From Setoptus koraiensis (lineage: Eukaryota; Arthropoda): 64,000 nucleotides of DNA. The position numbers were made by a program, and so were the translations under genes. Location of the stretch: positions 8,432,001 through 8,496,000 of the forward strand of contig CM106585.1 of the NCBI GenBank assembly GCA_048013815.1. The letters are read 5' to 3'. The notes below the pieces were generated by a model. It made no database searches. It worked only from the letters and a program-made list of their open reading frames with translations, and was not told the DNA's origin. Each line of letters opens with the position of its first letter. Positions within the stretch are counted from its first letter, which is position 1. Of this stretch, positions 13,653 through 29,817 are shown piece after piece.

Positions 13653-13662
13653 TTGGCGCCAA
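13653..13662. promoter_or_regulatory. E2F-like palindrome TTGGCGCCAA
   Basis: Perfect 10-bp palindrome matching the core of E2F/DP sites. An identical copy lies at 18978-18987 and a related one (TTTTGGCGCCCAAAA) at 18184-18198. Function is inferred from the motif only. Confidence 0.25.
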
Positions 13663-15873
13663 TAGTTTGAACTTGGTAAGCTTGCGCAGACGCAATATAG
13701 ATTATTGGTGAGGAACGTTGACAAAAAGTTCTCTCAAGTTTTTTGCTCCCGTAATGGCTACATTAGCAACTCTCTATAGTGATAAATACACATTATAGTG
13801 AGCAATTTATGCAAAGGGTGCACCTTAATTATCGTCATATCAGTGTTATATCATTGCACTCATTACATCAATTGTAATCCTATTATCGTTTATTTTGAAA
13901 TAGTTTTGCCATTATACAAACCGTAGGCAGAAAGCAAAAAACAAATTTGTTTGTTGAACTTGAAGATATACGATGGTGACCTATCTTGTTATGCATACAT
14001 ATAATAGTAGTTACGTAATGGACGATCTCGTTTACATATGTCTTGTTTATGTTAACAGCCTAATGGACAGAAGAAAAGGAACTTGCAAATGACAAAACAC
14101 TCGGATGATGAATTTGTAAGGCATTGTTGGTTTATATTAGCATGTGTATAATGAGAAGATTATGCTCGACAAGCCATTCAGTTAATAGAAAATAACTTGA
14201 ACGCCATTTGTCTGACCACATGACAGCGTCAGCAGCTGGCAGCAGCAATTCAACATCAGCATCTTGGAAGGGGGTGTATAGAGAAAGATGAACCAGATAG
14301 GCAGAGTGATGGAACTGTATCTGAGCAATAAACTATCCAAACAACAGAATGGAAGAAGAACCAGAAGAGTGGTTGATGATAGGCAGCACGAAACAAAAGA
14401 AGCCAGGCTCGGATACACAGAGCCCATTTATCGGCGGATTCAACGCTCAACAAATTTGCCGGTCAGGGTTGGATATCAAGCGAAGGAGAGAGGCATGAAG
14501 AACGCAGTTGAATAGAGGACATATTATATGAGTCGTGGTTGTCAATTTGAGCGGACTGAAACTCAAACAGAACAAAATTGCAACAGTAACAACATGTTGA
14601 TCCAGCGTAATCTTGAAAAGCCCCGTCAAGAAGGATAAGTTGAAACTAAAGAAGAGAAAATTGCACCGTTATTGTTATTGTTGTTTTGTTGTTATGATGC
14701 TTAGAAAATTGACTTTGACCAAAAGATTAGGAATTAAACACCATCACCGCCATCACCACCGCCGCCGCCGCAGCAACTAATAATAATACTGCAATATCAA
14801 GGTAAGGCGTTGCGTGCTGGCACAATCAGAAGAGCGAGAGACTTCACTCATCAAATTTTCGGACCGTATCACATACCGTATCATGCGGCATACCAGGTAT
14901 CCTCCGATGGTTAGTTAGAGGGAGGCTTTTTCATCATGTCGAATCAACTGACTCCAAGCTTCACATCGTGTAACCATCGCTGGTTACATGCATCGGCACT
15001 GACGTGCACCTCACCCTATCTCTTTCTCACAAACTATCACACACTCACATATCGATGTGTCCTGCTGGCACTATGGGTCACACATAAATAATTTGACTAT
15101 CTAATAGGAATCCACGAGGATATACTACACACATACACACACACGCTGATTAGGTAAGGATTACGCAACTCAAGTAACAAAACTGAAAATGATCTCATCG
15201 TTAATTCTTCATTATGATTTTGATTGATTAGTCCTAGCGAGATTCAGTGTCACGTCGTCTCACATGCAACAACACTTTGTGCACACGCCAGTGATGGTGC
15301 CGCTGTTGCGGTTCTGGCACATATCCATCAGATATGATTAGAAAATGAAAAGGTAGTGCATATACGCAATATAAGTTGTAGCAGCATCAGCGGCAATCAT
15401 GTTCAGATAGATGTGTGTGTATGTGTGTGTATACTTGTAACCAACATGATTAGAGTCCCGACTAACGCTAGGCTATTTGTCCATCTTCATGATTAGCTAC
15501 GAAATTGACCATTGGTCGGACACTACCATGAACACAATTTTAAACAACGCCAAGCTAACCAGCCATACCGAGGTCAGCGGTACCTGAGAGTGATACATCA
15601 AGCAACATGCATCAGCAGTCGTGGTGATGGTGATTATAATGTAGAAATAAATACTAGGCAGTTTATTTCGATCGCCAGAGGTGAAAACCGCTAACTCTGG
15701 TCGACTAACTCCGCTGTGTGTTCCCCGGAACGAGTCTCTCACATCATTTGAATTTTGAAACTCGATCAGCGAGCGTTCCATTGTGCTTTTTATTATGTTT
15801 GCAAAATGGCAAGTCGAATGTATATTATCAACAGAAGCATCAAAACTGTAAGACTGATGGTCAACGGGTTTAG

Positions 15874-15893
15874 CACACACACACACACACACA
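15874..15893. repeat. (CA)n microsatellite
   Basis: Ten CA dinucleotides. The Cys/Val-alternating start of a minus-strand open frame here is produced by the repeat. Confidence 0.9.
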
Positions 15894-18183
15894 GGTAACT
15901 TTGCTGTTTATCAAACAGTGACTAATATGTGATAATAGAGGAATCCCCTGTTAAGCGTACAAAATAACACAGGAATACCAAGATTATTAAAATCTGTGAA
16001 GCTTTCTCCTCGAGACTTGTTAGCGTACGAAGAACAAATGATTTCTATTCATTTATTTTTGAATACTTTACACTCTGAACATTCAAAATCGAGACTCCTT
16101 GTTATCTCAATATTATCTCACAGTCAGGGCAGTCGATATGCTCGGAATCCTGACTATCGTCTAATAGAAATAGGATAATGTAATGAGAATTAGCATAAAT
16201 ACTGGGCCAATTTCATCAGGTTTTCTCCCATTTTCACATGACTTAGAGCTATAGAACTTAAACGTGACGAACACAGACAAAACAGTTAGCATTCGTTTGG
16301 AAACACTATGACTGATCTCTCTATCCCTAGCGGACGGAGGGAAAGAATTGTTTTAAGAGAAGAAAGATGTTTCATTCTTTTTGAATCTACTGGTTGGTCG
16401 TCTGACAGAAAACGTGAGCAATGAACTCATCTCCCGATCATGGTTAGAGAATAGATTTCAGTTGAGTTGTTAGAAGTTTCGAATGTAATCGTGCTTCTCA
16501 CTTTGTAGCAACAAATCGACTGAATGAAAGATATCGATTGGGAATCACAATAATTACTATGTTGTGGTGAAACTAACAATGATCATGGCTAGCTGTAAAC
16601 AATGACATAGACATGTGATGACTTCACCCATAGGTGTATTATGAACTGACGATTGACATTACATGGTTAGGGGTACGTTCATACCACCATTATTCCTCTA
16701 TGACACACTCATGATACACGCCTGATTTGCATAATCAACTGCTGATCTTGAGTTACGCTTGAATAACTTTTTATAGTAGTTTATTTCACAAATAATTATC
16801 ATACAACCACAAAAATCTGTGATGTAGCTCATCCTAATCATCCAATCAGATTAAAGGATACTAGCACCCATTCAATGTACGACCTATTGCCTTTGAAATA
16901 TAGCAATTGCAACATGAAAACAGACGATAATGGTTATTTTATCGCACACAATCAATGGCAGATAATCTAAATTTGGCAATCATTTCAAAGGCCCACTCTG
17001 TCCTGTCTCTATCATATCGGATTGTAGCATGAATAGAATAAGTAGATGAGTAAAATCATCATCCCCATTGCAACCTCAACAAGTAGCTTATTGGAGCTAT
17101 TGTATAGTAGAGGTCAATCTAGCAATGTTTTCACTCAAGAAGCTTTCCAAGTTTTAGACAAAATAATAATAAAAAATGGTCAACATCCTCAACAACATAC
17201 GGCTTCTAGGTGTCGTCGTGCCTTGTTGTTGTCAGACAGATATACTGGCTATTTTAGCTGAACAGCCCAAGATAGCTGCGTCTGATAAGTAGGGACAATT
17301 ACTTGCATCATACAATAGTTTGTAACGCAACAACAACGACAACGCCAACAGCAATGGTAACAGCAACATCAACAACACAATAATAATAACACACATATAT
17401 GACGAACAATCGACAGAAACAAAGTGTAAAAAGTGTTGTTTTCTCAAATCTGTAACACTTTTGAGTCACTGTTCACGCTTTTGTATGAGGATTCAATATG
17501 ATTCATTGGTTGATAGCAAAAAGTAACAGGTTGTTGTTTTTAGCTAGTCAATAAGTCGAATATGTGCAACTTTGTGACCACTATTACAATGTTCGACCGT
17601 TTGACCATTGATCGATCACTGCGATCATGATGATTCAGGTGAGTTGAACACAATAAATTGATTCGTAAACTGTGTGTTGAATTGCGCCGTATGCCGTTGC
17701 TGCCATCAAAACCATTTTTAAGAATTCAAACCGTCTGTTAGTTCAACAAGCTGACAGGGGCAGAGCTCAGTTTAGGAAGAGAATTTCTTGTATCACGACG
17801 AGAACTAAAATCGCAATCAGTTGAGATGATTTATGGTATAGTGGCTCGTCACATTGACTCAATTGTGCGCTTTCTCGTCTCGCTCAGAGTTATTGCATGA
17901 TGATAATTTGCATCTAAACTCCGCATCTAGTTAGACGCCAACAACGGCCCCAGACGGAGGTGACTCGAAGGCAAGTTTATATTAACTGTAGTGACCGAAT
18001 AAAGTAAGCCCTCAATTGAGTAACTTACCTCGAATGAAATGTTCAAGAGAGTGTTCGCTGACTTGATGTTGACTCAAATATTGTTGACAGAGTATTGAGT
18101 TGAACAGTCTTGATAAACACACGACTCATTCGATGTTTAATTATTGATCTTGTTATGATGAACGTGCTAGAGAGTTGTATATT

Positions 18184-18198
18184 TTTTGGCGCCCAAAA
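18184..18198. promoter_or_regulatory. E2F-like near-palindrome
   Basis: TTTTGGCGCCCAAAA, a GGCGCC core with T and A flanks, one base off perfect symmetry. Related to the palindromes at 13653 and 18978. Confidence 0.25.
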
Positions 18199-18977
18199 GC
18201 GTGGTTATTCTAATTATTCGTAGCTGGCTTATATGATCAGTTTGTTTTTTGATATATGATATCGTTGATTGGGTGAGATGCTGCTTTTGAGCGTTGGCTG
18301 AAAAACACAGAGCACGGCTTTTTCACCTGTTGGTTATTATCTTGAAGCTAGAGTACAGTTATTGGTTTGTTGAGGTCGAACTAGTGGAACAATTTCTAAA
18401 CATTTCTGTACGAGAGTGAGTGAGCAAGTGAGTGAGCGAGCGAACGAACGAACGAACGAGAATTGCCAAAGTAACTCCGTTTCGTCTTCTTATTCGCCAT
18501 GACGCATGCGCACTTGTGCCCCTCACCTGTGCGAATGCTGCAGCCCATTCGGGCGCATTGCTTAACTAACCGACTGTGAATATATCTAATAGTAGCCAGT
18601 AACTGTTAGGCTGCTGTTCGCTAGTCAACTAGCCACTAATAAGGCTGCTGTTTGGTGACTGGGGTTCCTTGGCGAGCTAAACAGCACGTTGAATCATGGT
18701 GCTCTATTGTTCATGGTCACATTGGCCTGCAATGTTTTTCAAGTGTAAGTGAGCTATCGACAGTAAGTGGTGCGGGTTCGCAAGTGAACTTATTGTGGTT
18801 ATCATTATGGAATTATTAAATATATATATATAGTGTTGTTATTTGTGGGCATTTGTGCATTTCAGCATTGACAGGTTACGACATATAATGACTGATGTCT
18901 TGACAAGTGACACATAATAAATACACAGGTGACATTGGTGTGTTGAACCATGTGCAACATCCATGAATAAGAGATGC

Positions 18978-18987
18978 TTGGCGCCAA
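18978..18987. promoter_or_regulatory. E2F-like palindrome TTGGCGCCAA
   Basis: Second exact copy of the palindrome at 13653-13662. Motif-level evidence only. Confidence 0.25.
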
Positions 18988-19389
18988 CAGTTGTTTAATA
19001 TGATGACAAAAGTCAAGCGGATCGATGATGATTTGCGTGAGTAAAAAAGTGACATGTCGTGATGATTCACAGTTGGTCGATGGTTCAAAGTTCCAAAGTT
19101 GCAATAATTCTAATCGAAATTGTGTCAATCCATATCTATCTAAAAGAATGATACATAACATGAGAGACGTCAAGAGATTACTTGAACTAGATTGAGTGCC
19201 GGTAGTTAACCTCAATAATGACGATAACAGTAGTAACAATATGTATACAATATGTATATTTGATTGTTGTTACAGCAGCAACTTGAACAGGCCAGAGTAG
19301 AACAAGTCAAATAAACAAAAAAAAAACGAAAGCTTATGTAAGAACTCACATTGAGATCTTTATGGATTAGTTGCATTAGACGACAAGTG

Positions 19390-19424
19390 ATCTTGAGATG
19401 TTAAGATGCTAACATCTTGAGATG
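19390..19424. repeat. 11-bp direct repeat with internal hairpin
   Basis: ATCTTGAGATG occurs at 19390-19400 and 19414-19424. Between and overlapping them, GATGTTA and TAACATC form a 7-bp inverted repeat with a 6-nt loop. Confidence 0.7.
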
Positions 19425-21768
19425 AATTCTTATATCATCGACAAATCACAATAGCTCGTATCAATTGAATAGATTGCATAATAACACAAGTGTACATATA
19501 ATACTTATACCAACACTGCATACCTAAGTACAGTGTATATTAGATTGTGAGAGTATAAGTGAAGTTTCATCACTCAGTCAGAGTATTGTAAATGGCTGAT
19601 TTACATTTGACAGTTACGGTGGTGGCGAGCGACCTGCTATTCATTGTTCACTTACAATTGGTTACTATAGTAACAGCACTTTTCTCTCTCACTCTCTTTC
19701 CCTCCTTATTTTCTTCTTTAGCTCAGCGAATCAAATCACACCTCAACAAATGCAATGATGCTGCTGCTGGTGATGACCCATGGCGATCAATATATACCGT
19801 TTACATCTGTATCGATGCCACTACTGCTAGTCCAATGAGTGAGTGCATAGATCATATCTCACCACATCAAGTGCGTGATGTTATGCAACATAGAGATGCA
19901 GCTAACAAAGTAATGGCTTCGTGAGTGAAGTAAAAGCAATTGTTTCTTTTTCTCGTTGTATGCAGCATCTTTACAGACAATCGCTCTGAAATATTGTTGA
20001 ACTAGAAAGTGAATGGTGAGATAACGATGAAGAATCTATCTGACAGATCGTTGCCTGTGTCAGACAACGGTCACCCCAAGTAGGCACAGTTAGCTAGCCC
20101 ACTTGCCCAACCAGAGGGATGCCAATGACACCCGCAGAGCGCCAACCATCAACCAACTATCCAGCACACATAGTAACAGTAGTTTGGAAATAATTAACTA
20201 TCAACACATCTCTTCTCTATTGGTTGCACAGTCATGTAGTGAGAGAGAGAGAGATCGGTGATACTCGGTGTCCGATTAGCCGATTTGTCCAGCCAATCCA
20301 GTGAGCTCGATGTGCTGAGGTGTTTCTGAAAAGAAGAGAGACACGGTAATATTGGTGCAGCCAGATTCGAAAAAAAAAGCATCGCCACTAAAAAGAGGAG
20401 GAATCATGTAGACCAATAACTCGCTTGTAAGATAGCAAGCTTGCTACATTGCAACTAATACGCATGCTTATTTTACTACGAATACAATCTATTTACATTG
20501 ATAATGAATGTTTGCAGTTGGTTGCTGTTGTTAGAATCGTTTTTTTTCACCTCAAACAACAAGAACAACATTATTTTCGCAAGCTGGAGCTAGTGCAAGC
20601 TAACAAACAAAAAATTATTTATGCAATATGTTTGCCAGAGGCAAAGAAACAACTTTCTCTTGCAGCGAAAACAAACTTCACCCTCTGTAGATTTCTAGGA
20701 TTCAATTAACAACGCCGAGAAAGAACCACATTCAACATTGGCAGCTAGTTAACTTGTCGAAAACATCCGTATGCTAACTGTTGTTCTATTTGCATGTCTC
20801 GCCTCCATTGGCACTTTTGACAAACATTTTTATTCTGAATCATTTACGGTGCATTCATTATCAAACTACCGCCATCTATTAACTAACTATAAATAACCAA
20901 CTAACTATAAAATCGAAAGAATTATCTCCATCTCTCCATCGTCAATTGTAATACGAGCAACTTGTGGTTTATGGTGGCTTGTAAATTTAAGCGCGGCAAT
21001 GGTCGAGCTGAGGAGAGAGACAAACGAAAAAAAAAAGACTCGAGAGATTCTCATTCAGGTGCAATTTGTTTTCGGTAAAATAAATATGAGATGTTGATTA
21101 TAATTTGCATCTCGTTCCGAATGATTGGACTCAACTAATGGATATTTGTAAACCAAGTTTTTTGTTGTTGTCGTCGTTGGTGTTATCGTTGTTGGTTTCT
21201 ATAATCTTTGCAGCAAATCTTCGAATTTCGCCACTAGAAAAGTCTTGAAGTGAGTGAAGATCGCTTCTTCTGAGTGTTTTAGAAAGTTGTTGCATACTAG
21301 CCGCCAGATTTATTGTTGGTACAACAGGTAAATCACTCATCAAGCTTCACAGAATTGATTAGGCGAGAGTCAAATTCTGTAAAATCTCACACAGTTCCAG
21401 TTTGAGCAAATCCGAACTGTATAAAATATAAACTCTGTGGCAGCTATTTCCTCTTTTTAAGTTGATTTTCTCACACTTCTATTAATGTGATCCAACGCAA
21501 TCATGTTGACGTGATTGCTTTTGAATGTCACAGTGCAAATAATTTGCCTTAGTGATAGTTGAGAATACAGATTGTACATGGTAGATGTACGACAACAAAT
21601 TGTCTCCAATATTTCAATCTACTCGGAGAATTTGAAACTTGTTATTAATGCAACACCTCAGTAATTTCTGGCCCTGTAATGCGCCTCCGTGATCGATGAG
21701 CTATATAATTAAGCTCCATCGATTTAGAGTATCAGGAACAAAAAAAAGTTTCTCATCATTTATGTGTT

Positions 21769-21774
21769 TTTATT
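21769..21774 (-). terminator. Poly(A) signal for the HECW-like gene
   Basis: AATAAA on the minus strand about 100 nt past the stop codon at 21875. Confidence 0.6.
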
Positions 21775-21874
21775 GTACAGTATTGCTGTTAATAGCGGTC
21801 AACAATAGGGTGTCAGTTTAATTCATGTATCGTTGTTATCTTAAACTAGTACATTGCATCTGCAATTTAGGTTT

Positions 21875-26192
<4,318 letters not shown>

Positions 26193-26755
26193 TTTCTGTT
26201 GAAGAAGGGCTCGTCGCTTGTATGGGTGTGCTGGGCAACGAACTATTAATGGTTGTAGTGTGTTGAGATGTTTTCGATAAAGCCGATATATATGAAATTC
26301 ATATGTTAATCCATTGTTGTGACTTGATTAGTAGTCTGGTCAAGCAAAGGTGCTTACTGAGGTGGCCTACGTATCAGACGAAAGCAGTATCATAGTATCA
26401 TGGTCGCTTGGACCGGGTAGTGAGCGATTGTCGAGTGGACCAAATAATTTCGACTAGACAATATTTGTTCGTGTGGAGATTCATATAAAATACATCGCTG
26501 GACAATGGTTGCTTGCAATAACATGTATCCTCATCTATAAATAGTATGATGAATGAGATGTAGTGATAGGTGAATACTAATATCACGACAATATCTTGCA
26601 ATATTGTTTGCCTATTGATAATTATATAGGAATAAAGAGGGGGAGGGAGGGATTTGAAGTTGTTGATATAATTGTTGATGCATATCAAATGTGCAAATGT
26701 ATGCAATGTGAATCGCTGCAAACTTGTGCGTCTGTCCAACGAAGAATCTCTGTGG

Positions 26756-26796
<41 letters not shown>

Positions 26797-27143
26797 ATAA
26801 TGATGACGAAAAACACAATTACGAGAACAATTACACTGTGCAAGTATACCGCCTATGGCCGCCATGTAACAGATATATAAAATTGCACGGCAAGTGTCAA
26901 TAGAGAGATTCACATTGGACTTATTTTTTGATTTGAGAACATTTCAAATGCCGCTAGAGGGCCAGATCATATGTAGATGATGATGAATTTATTTGTTCAC
27001 CAATGTTAATGCCGACAGTTGACGTGATCATCACCATCAGTTGATAAATTAAGATTATTCTTACTCATTTTACACTGGGCAGGCTTTCACTTTCACAAAT
27101 ATTATCTCAATAGGCATAGCTCGCGGATTTAGCCAGAAAAGAA
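26193..27143. other. Divergent HECW / GET3 promoter region
   Basis: About 1 kb between the start codons of the two divergent genes. It holds a (GT)n run and, near GET3, a TATA-like element. The open frames inside it are low-complexity by-products of the GT repeat. Possible untranslated or N-terminal exons of the HECW gene would have to lie here; I saw none with a C2 domain. Confidence 0.45.
26760..26793. repeat. (GT)n microsatellite
   Basis: An uninterrupted GT run of about 33 bp in the HECW/GET3 intergenic region. Confidence 0.95.
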
Positions 27144-27151
27144 TATATAAG
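27144..27151 (+). promoter_or_regulatory. TATA-like element of GET3
   Basis: TATATAAG lies 103 nt before the chosen GET3 ATG. Transcription about 30 bp downstream (near 27175) would give a 5' leader of about 75-80 nt. Confidence 0.4.
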
Positions 27152-27253
27152 AGCGTTAGGATAGCTCACCACTCGTAGTTGGCCAAAGGTGATCTCCTGG
27201 GTGGCAGTCTTCCAATTAAGAGATTAAACGCATTACAACAACAGCTATCCATC

Positions 27254-28249
27254 ATGGTGCCAGATCCATCAATCAAGAATCTATTGGAACAAAAATCTCT
27301 CAAATGGATATTTGTCGGAGGCAAGGGAGGTGTTGGCAAGACAACAACCTCTAGCAGTCTTGCCATTCAAATGACCAAAGTTCGCGACACAGTTCTTATC
27401 ATATCTACTGATCCAGCGCACAATCTAAGCGATGCTTTCGATCAGAAATTCACCAAGGTACCTACAAAAGTCAAAGGATTTGACAATTTGTTTGCAATGG
27501 AAATCGACCCCAATCTAGGAACCGCCGAACTGCCGGACGACTTCTTTGATCAAACTGATCCAATGCGTGTTGGGAAAACAGCAATCAGCGAACTTGTCAG
27601 CGCTTTGCCAGGAATAGATGAAGCTGTCAGTTATGGCGAAGTGATGAAGCTTGTGGAGTCAATGAATTTCGACGTTGTCATCTTCGATACAGCGCCCACT
27701 GGACATACACTTCGATTACTGTCGTTTCCTACACTGATTGAAAAAGGGTTAGGAAAACTGATGCGTTTCAAATCACAAGTATCTCCGTTCCTCTCAAATA
27801 TCGCCTCGATCATGGGTCTACGTGATTTCAACGTTGATTCATTGACAAGCCGACTTGAAGAATTGTTACCGGTAATCAAGAAGATCAATACACAATTCAG
27901 AGACAAATCTATGACAACTTTTGTTTGCGTTTGTATTGCTGAATTTTTGTCCTTATATGAAACTGAGCGTCTAGTTCAAGAGTTAACCAGAAATGAGATC
28001 GATACACATAATGTTATCGTAAATCAAGTTCTTATGCCAAATTCCAAGCAGAATGACTGCAGGATGTGCAAGGCACGCATTAAGATCCAACAGAAGTATA
28101 TAGAGCAAATAGATGACTTGTACGAGGATATGCATGTTATCAAGCTACCATTATTAGAGAGCGAAGTTAGAGGACCAAAAAGTGTAGAAAAATTCAGTGA
28201 ATATTTGTTGTCGCCTTATGACCCAGAGAAGCAACAAGAAAGCGAATGA
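27254..28249 (+). CDS. GET3: ATPase GET3 / ASNA1
   Basis: Single exon, 331 residues from the ATG at 27254. The frame stays open upstream to 27179 but has no earlier ATG, and the family's conserved region begins right after this Met. Visible motifs: deviant P-loop [10 protein letters not shown] (22-31), [10 protein letters not shown] switch, [15 protein letters not shown] switch II, and the zinc-binding CxxC pair Cys269/Cys272 (CRMC) that holds the homodimer together. GET3/TRC40 is the cytosolic ATPase that captures tail-anchored membrane proteins and delivers them to the ER GET1/GET2 (WRB/CAML) receptor. Length matches the family (about 330-350). It converges with VPS4, with stop codons only 240 bp apart. 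AATAAA begins 9 nt after the stop, so the 3' UTR is extremely short. Confidence 0.96.
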   Translation: MVPDPSIKNLLEQKSLKWIFVGGKGGVGKTTTSSSLAIQMTKVRDTVLIISTDPAHNLSDAFDQKFTKVPTKVKGFDNLFAMEIDPNLGTAELPDDFFDQTDPMRVGKTAISELVSALPGIDEAVSYGEVMKLVESMNFDVVIFDTAPTGHTLRLLSFPTLIEKGLGKLMRFKSQVSPFLSNIASIMGLRDFNVDSLTSRLEELLPVIKKINTQFRDKSMTTFVCVCIAEFLSLYETERLVQELTRNEIDTHNVIVNQVLMPNSKQNDCRMCKARIKIQQKYIEQIDDLYEDMHVIKLPLLESEVRGPKSVEKFSEYLLSPYDPEKQQESE

Positions 28250-28257
28250 CCAAGACC

Positions 28258-28263
28258 AATAAA
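28258..28263 (+). terminator. Poly(A) signal of GET3
   Basis: AATAAA starts 9 nt after the GET3 stop codon. Confidence 0.6.
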
Positions 28264-28488
28264 ATCCAAGTAAAGTTCAGCTGTATTTTCATTCTCAATT
28301 TATCTGTGTATCTGACTCTGATCTATGAGTTCGAATCTCTTATTCCGGTATTTTTTCGATTATAACAATTATACACAAATTATATATGCTGCTCGCAAAA
28401 TCGGTCATTATCACCTTCATCTCGAATCAAACACAAGTTCCCTTTAAGCAACTTACTAGCTTGATGAAAAAGGCCATAGTCAGTACTT

Positions 28489-29817
28489 TCATCCTTCCGA
28501 TCCAAATTCTTTCATGAACTGGTCCAATTTTAACATATCACTCGCATTGACGGTAGGCTTAGAGTTTGCCAGGGAGGCAAGCATGTCGCTCCCCGTAACT
28601 ATAGGCGCCATTAATTTGTCGCCAGGCACATCCAAAGACGTCATCTCTATGGCTCCTTCATCGCCGGGAGAGCATGGGGTCAAAAGGTCGTGTATTATAA
28701 CTTTTGGGTCTGCGGGCGAAGGCCCACTAACTCGCTTGAAATGAGTAGCTGTTTGCACTTTACGAACAGGCTGCATCAAAGCGTCACGTACCAATACTGA
28801 AATATCTGCTCCGGAAAATCCATGACACTTTTTTGCCAAGAGACAATAATCTTCTTCTGTCAAACTATTGGGAGTGTCACCGATGTGTAATTTGAATAGT
28901 GTCCGACGGGCATGTTCTTCTGGTAAAGGTATGTAGATACGTTTCTCAAACCTACGCCTGATGGCGGAATCTAGCACCCAAGGTATATTGGTGGCACCTA
29001 GAACTAAAATCTTCTCATTATCGTTGCCGACGCCCTGCATTTGAACGAGGAACTCTGTCTTGATGCGTCTGGCCGACTCTGATTCATTGTCCGATCTGGA
29101 GCTGCATAGACTGTCAATTTCGTCGATGAAGATGATAGAAGGTGCGTTCTTTCGCGCAACTTGGAACAGGCCCTTAACAAGCTTCTCACTTTCACCGAGC
29201 CATTTGGATACTAAGTTTGACGAGGAGACTGAGAAGAATTTAGAATTGTTAGCCTCGGTAGCTACAGCTTTAGCCAGATAACTTTTACCAGTTCCTGGCG
29301 GTCCAAACAATAGGATACCCTTCCATGGTTTCCTTTTTCCGGTGAATAAATGTGGGAATCTTATTGGTAAGATGACAGCTTCTTTTAGGGCTTCTTTGGC
29401 TCCCTCCAGACCGGCAACATCGCTCCATTTGACATTGGGCCTCTCCATAACGATAGCGCCTTCGAGCTGGTCCATCAATCGTTTGTTATCTTTATCATCA
29501 TCAGTTTCTTCGTCACTCTTGTCGCCGTCGTTCTTGGCTCCGTTTTTCTTATCTCTTGATTCACCATCTCTAACTGGTTGTCTGCTATCCTTGGTTTCTA
29601 GAAACTTTTTCAATTTTTCCGCCCTCTCTAAATATTCAGCACATTTTGCTCTTATTTTAGTCTTGTGTTCTTCATTCGGAGCCTCGTATTTAATAGAGTG
29701 AAGGAAATAGTCGACAGCATTCTGATAACCACGCAGTGCCTCCTCGTAATCTTTATTGTGATCTGCTTCGGAAGCCTTTCTGGCTAATTCGATGGCCTTA
29801 TCTAGAGATGGAGGCAT
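28489..29817 (-). CDS. VPS4: AAA ATPase VPS4 (ESCRT-III disassembly)
   Basis: Single exon, 442 residues, close to human VPS4A/B (437/444). An N-terminal MIT three-helix domain covers about 1-75 and binds ESCRT-III tails. A charged linker (about 76-115) follows, then the AAA domain with Walker A GPPGTGKS (172-179), the pore loop KWLGES (205-210), Walker B IIFIDEID (228-235) and arginine fingers in [11 protein letters not shown]. The beta-domain and the VPS4-type C-terminal helix end the protein. VPS4 hexamers pull ESCRT-III filaments apart in multivesicular-body formation, cytokinesis and membrane repair. Start: the MIT domain begins at this ATG with [12 protein letters not shown]. It is head-to-head with ZNF598 (1.1 kb) and tail-to-tail with GET3. 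The absence of introns is notable for a gene of this family. Confidence 0.97.
   Translation of the reverse strand: MPPSLDKAIELARKASEADHNKDYEEALRGYQNAVDYFLHSIKYEAPNEEHKTKIRAKCAEYLERAEKLKKFLETKDSRQPVRDGESRDKKNGAKNDGDKSDEETDDDKDNKRLMDQLEGAIVMERPNVKWSDVAGLEGAKEALKEAVILPIRFPHLFTGKRKPWKGILLFGPPGTGKSYLAKAVATEANNSKFFSVSSSNLVSKWLGESEKLVKGLFQVARKNAPSIIFIDEIDSLCSSRSDNESESARRIKTEFLVQMQGVGNDNEKILVLGATNIPWVLDSAIRRRFEKRIYIPLPEEHARRTLFKLHIGDTPNSLTEEDYCLLAKKCHGFSGADISVLVRDALMQPVRKVQTATHFKRVSGPSPADPKVIIHDLLTPCSPGDEGAIEMTSLDVPGDKLMAPIVTGSDMLASLANSKPTVNASDMLKLDQFMKEFGSEG

Larger units (their letters stand above)
12561..16000. other. Gene-poor stretch with simple repeats
   Basis: No coding gene supported. Besides the listed repeats it holds a CACCAT/GCC trinucleotide patch (14739-14775) and alternating GTGTGTAT near 15412-15432. 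Several 60-130 codon open frames exist, but they overlap one another on both strands and show no recognisable domain. Confidence 0.4.
16001..21768. other. Gene-poor stretch rich in POU octamers
   Basis: No coding gene supported between the simple-repeat zone and the HECW 3' end. Exact octamers ATTTGCAT occur at 16725-16732, 17906-17913, 20788-20795 and 21103-21110. A (GAGC/GAAC)n tract lies at about 18410-18460 and a (GA)n tract at 20240-20254. A 69-codon minus-strand ORF from 21340 to 21131 is the only mildly protein-like frame. Confidence 0.4.

Noticed and set aside
21131-21340. 69-codon minus-strand ORF with a string (RRSDLHSLQDFSSGEIRRF) faintly like the start of carbamoyltransferases
   Set aside because: Similarity is only to a short N-terminal pattern, no continuing exon or poly(A) signal was found, and the end is low-complexity Asn/Asp.
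7499-21874. Search for transposons, LINE, LTR or virus-like remnants in the large gap
   Set aside because: No reverse-transcriptase, integrase, transposase or capsid-like frame, and no long terminal repeats, were seen by eye; old non-coding remnants cannot be excluded without a repeat library.
26398-26913. 171-codon minus-strand frame with a His-Thr run
   Set aside because: By-product of the (GT)n microsatellite; flanking sequence has no coding character.
28331-28350. tRNA B-box-like GAGTTCGAATCTC
   Set aside because: No A box or acceptor stem at the right distance upstream, and the T stem has a mismatch.
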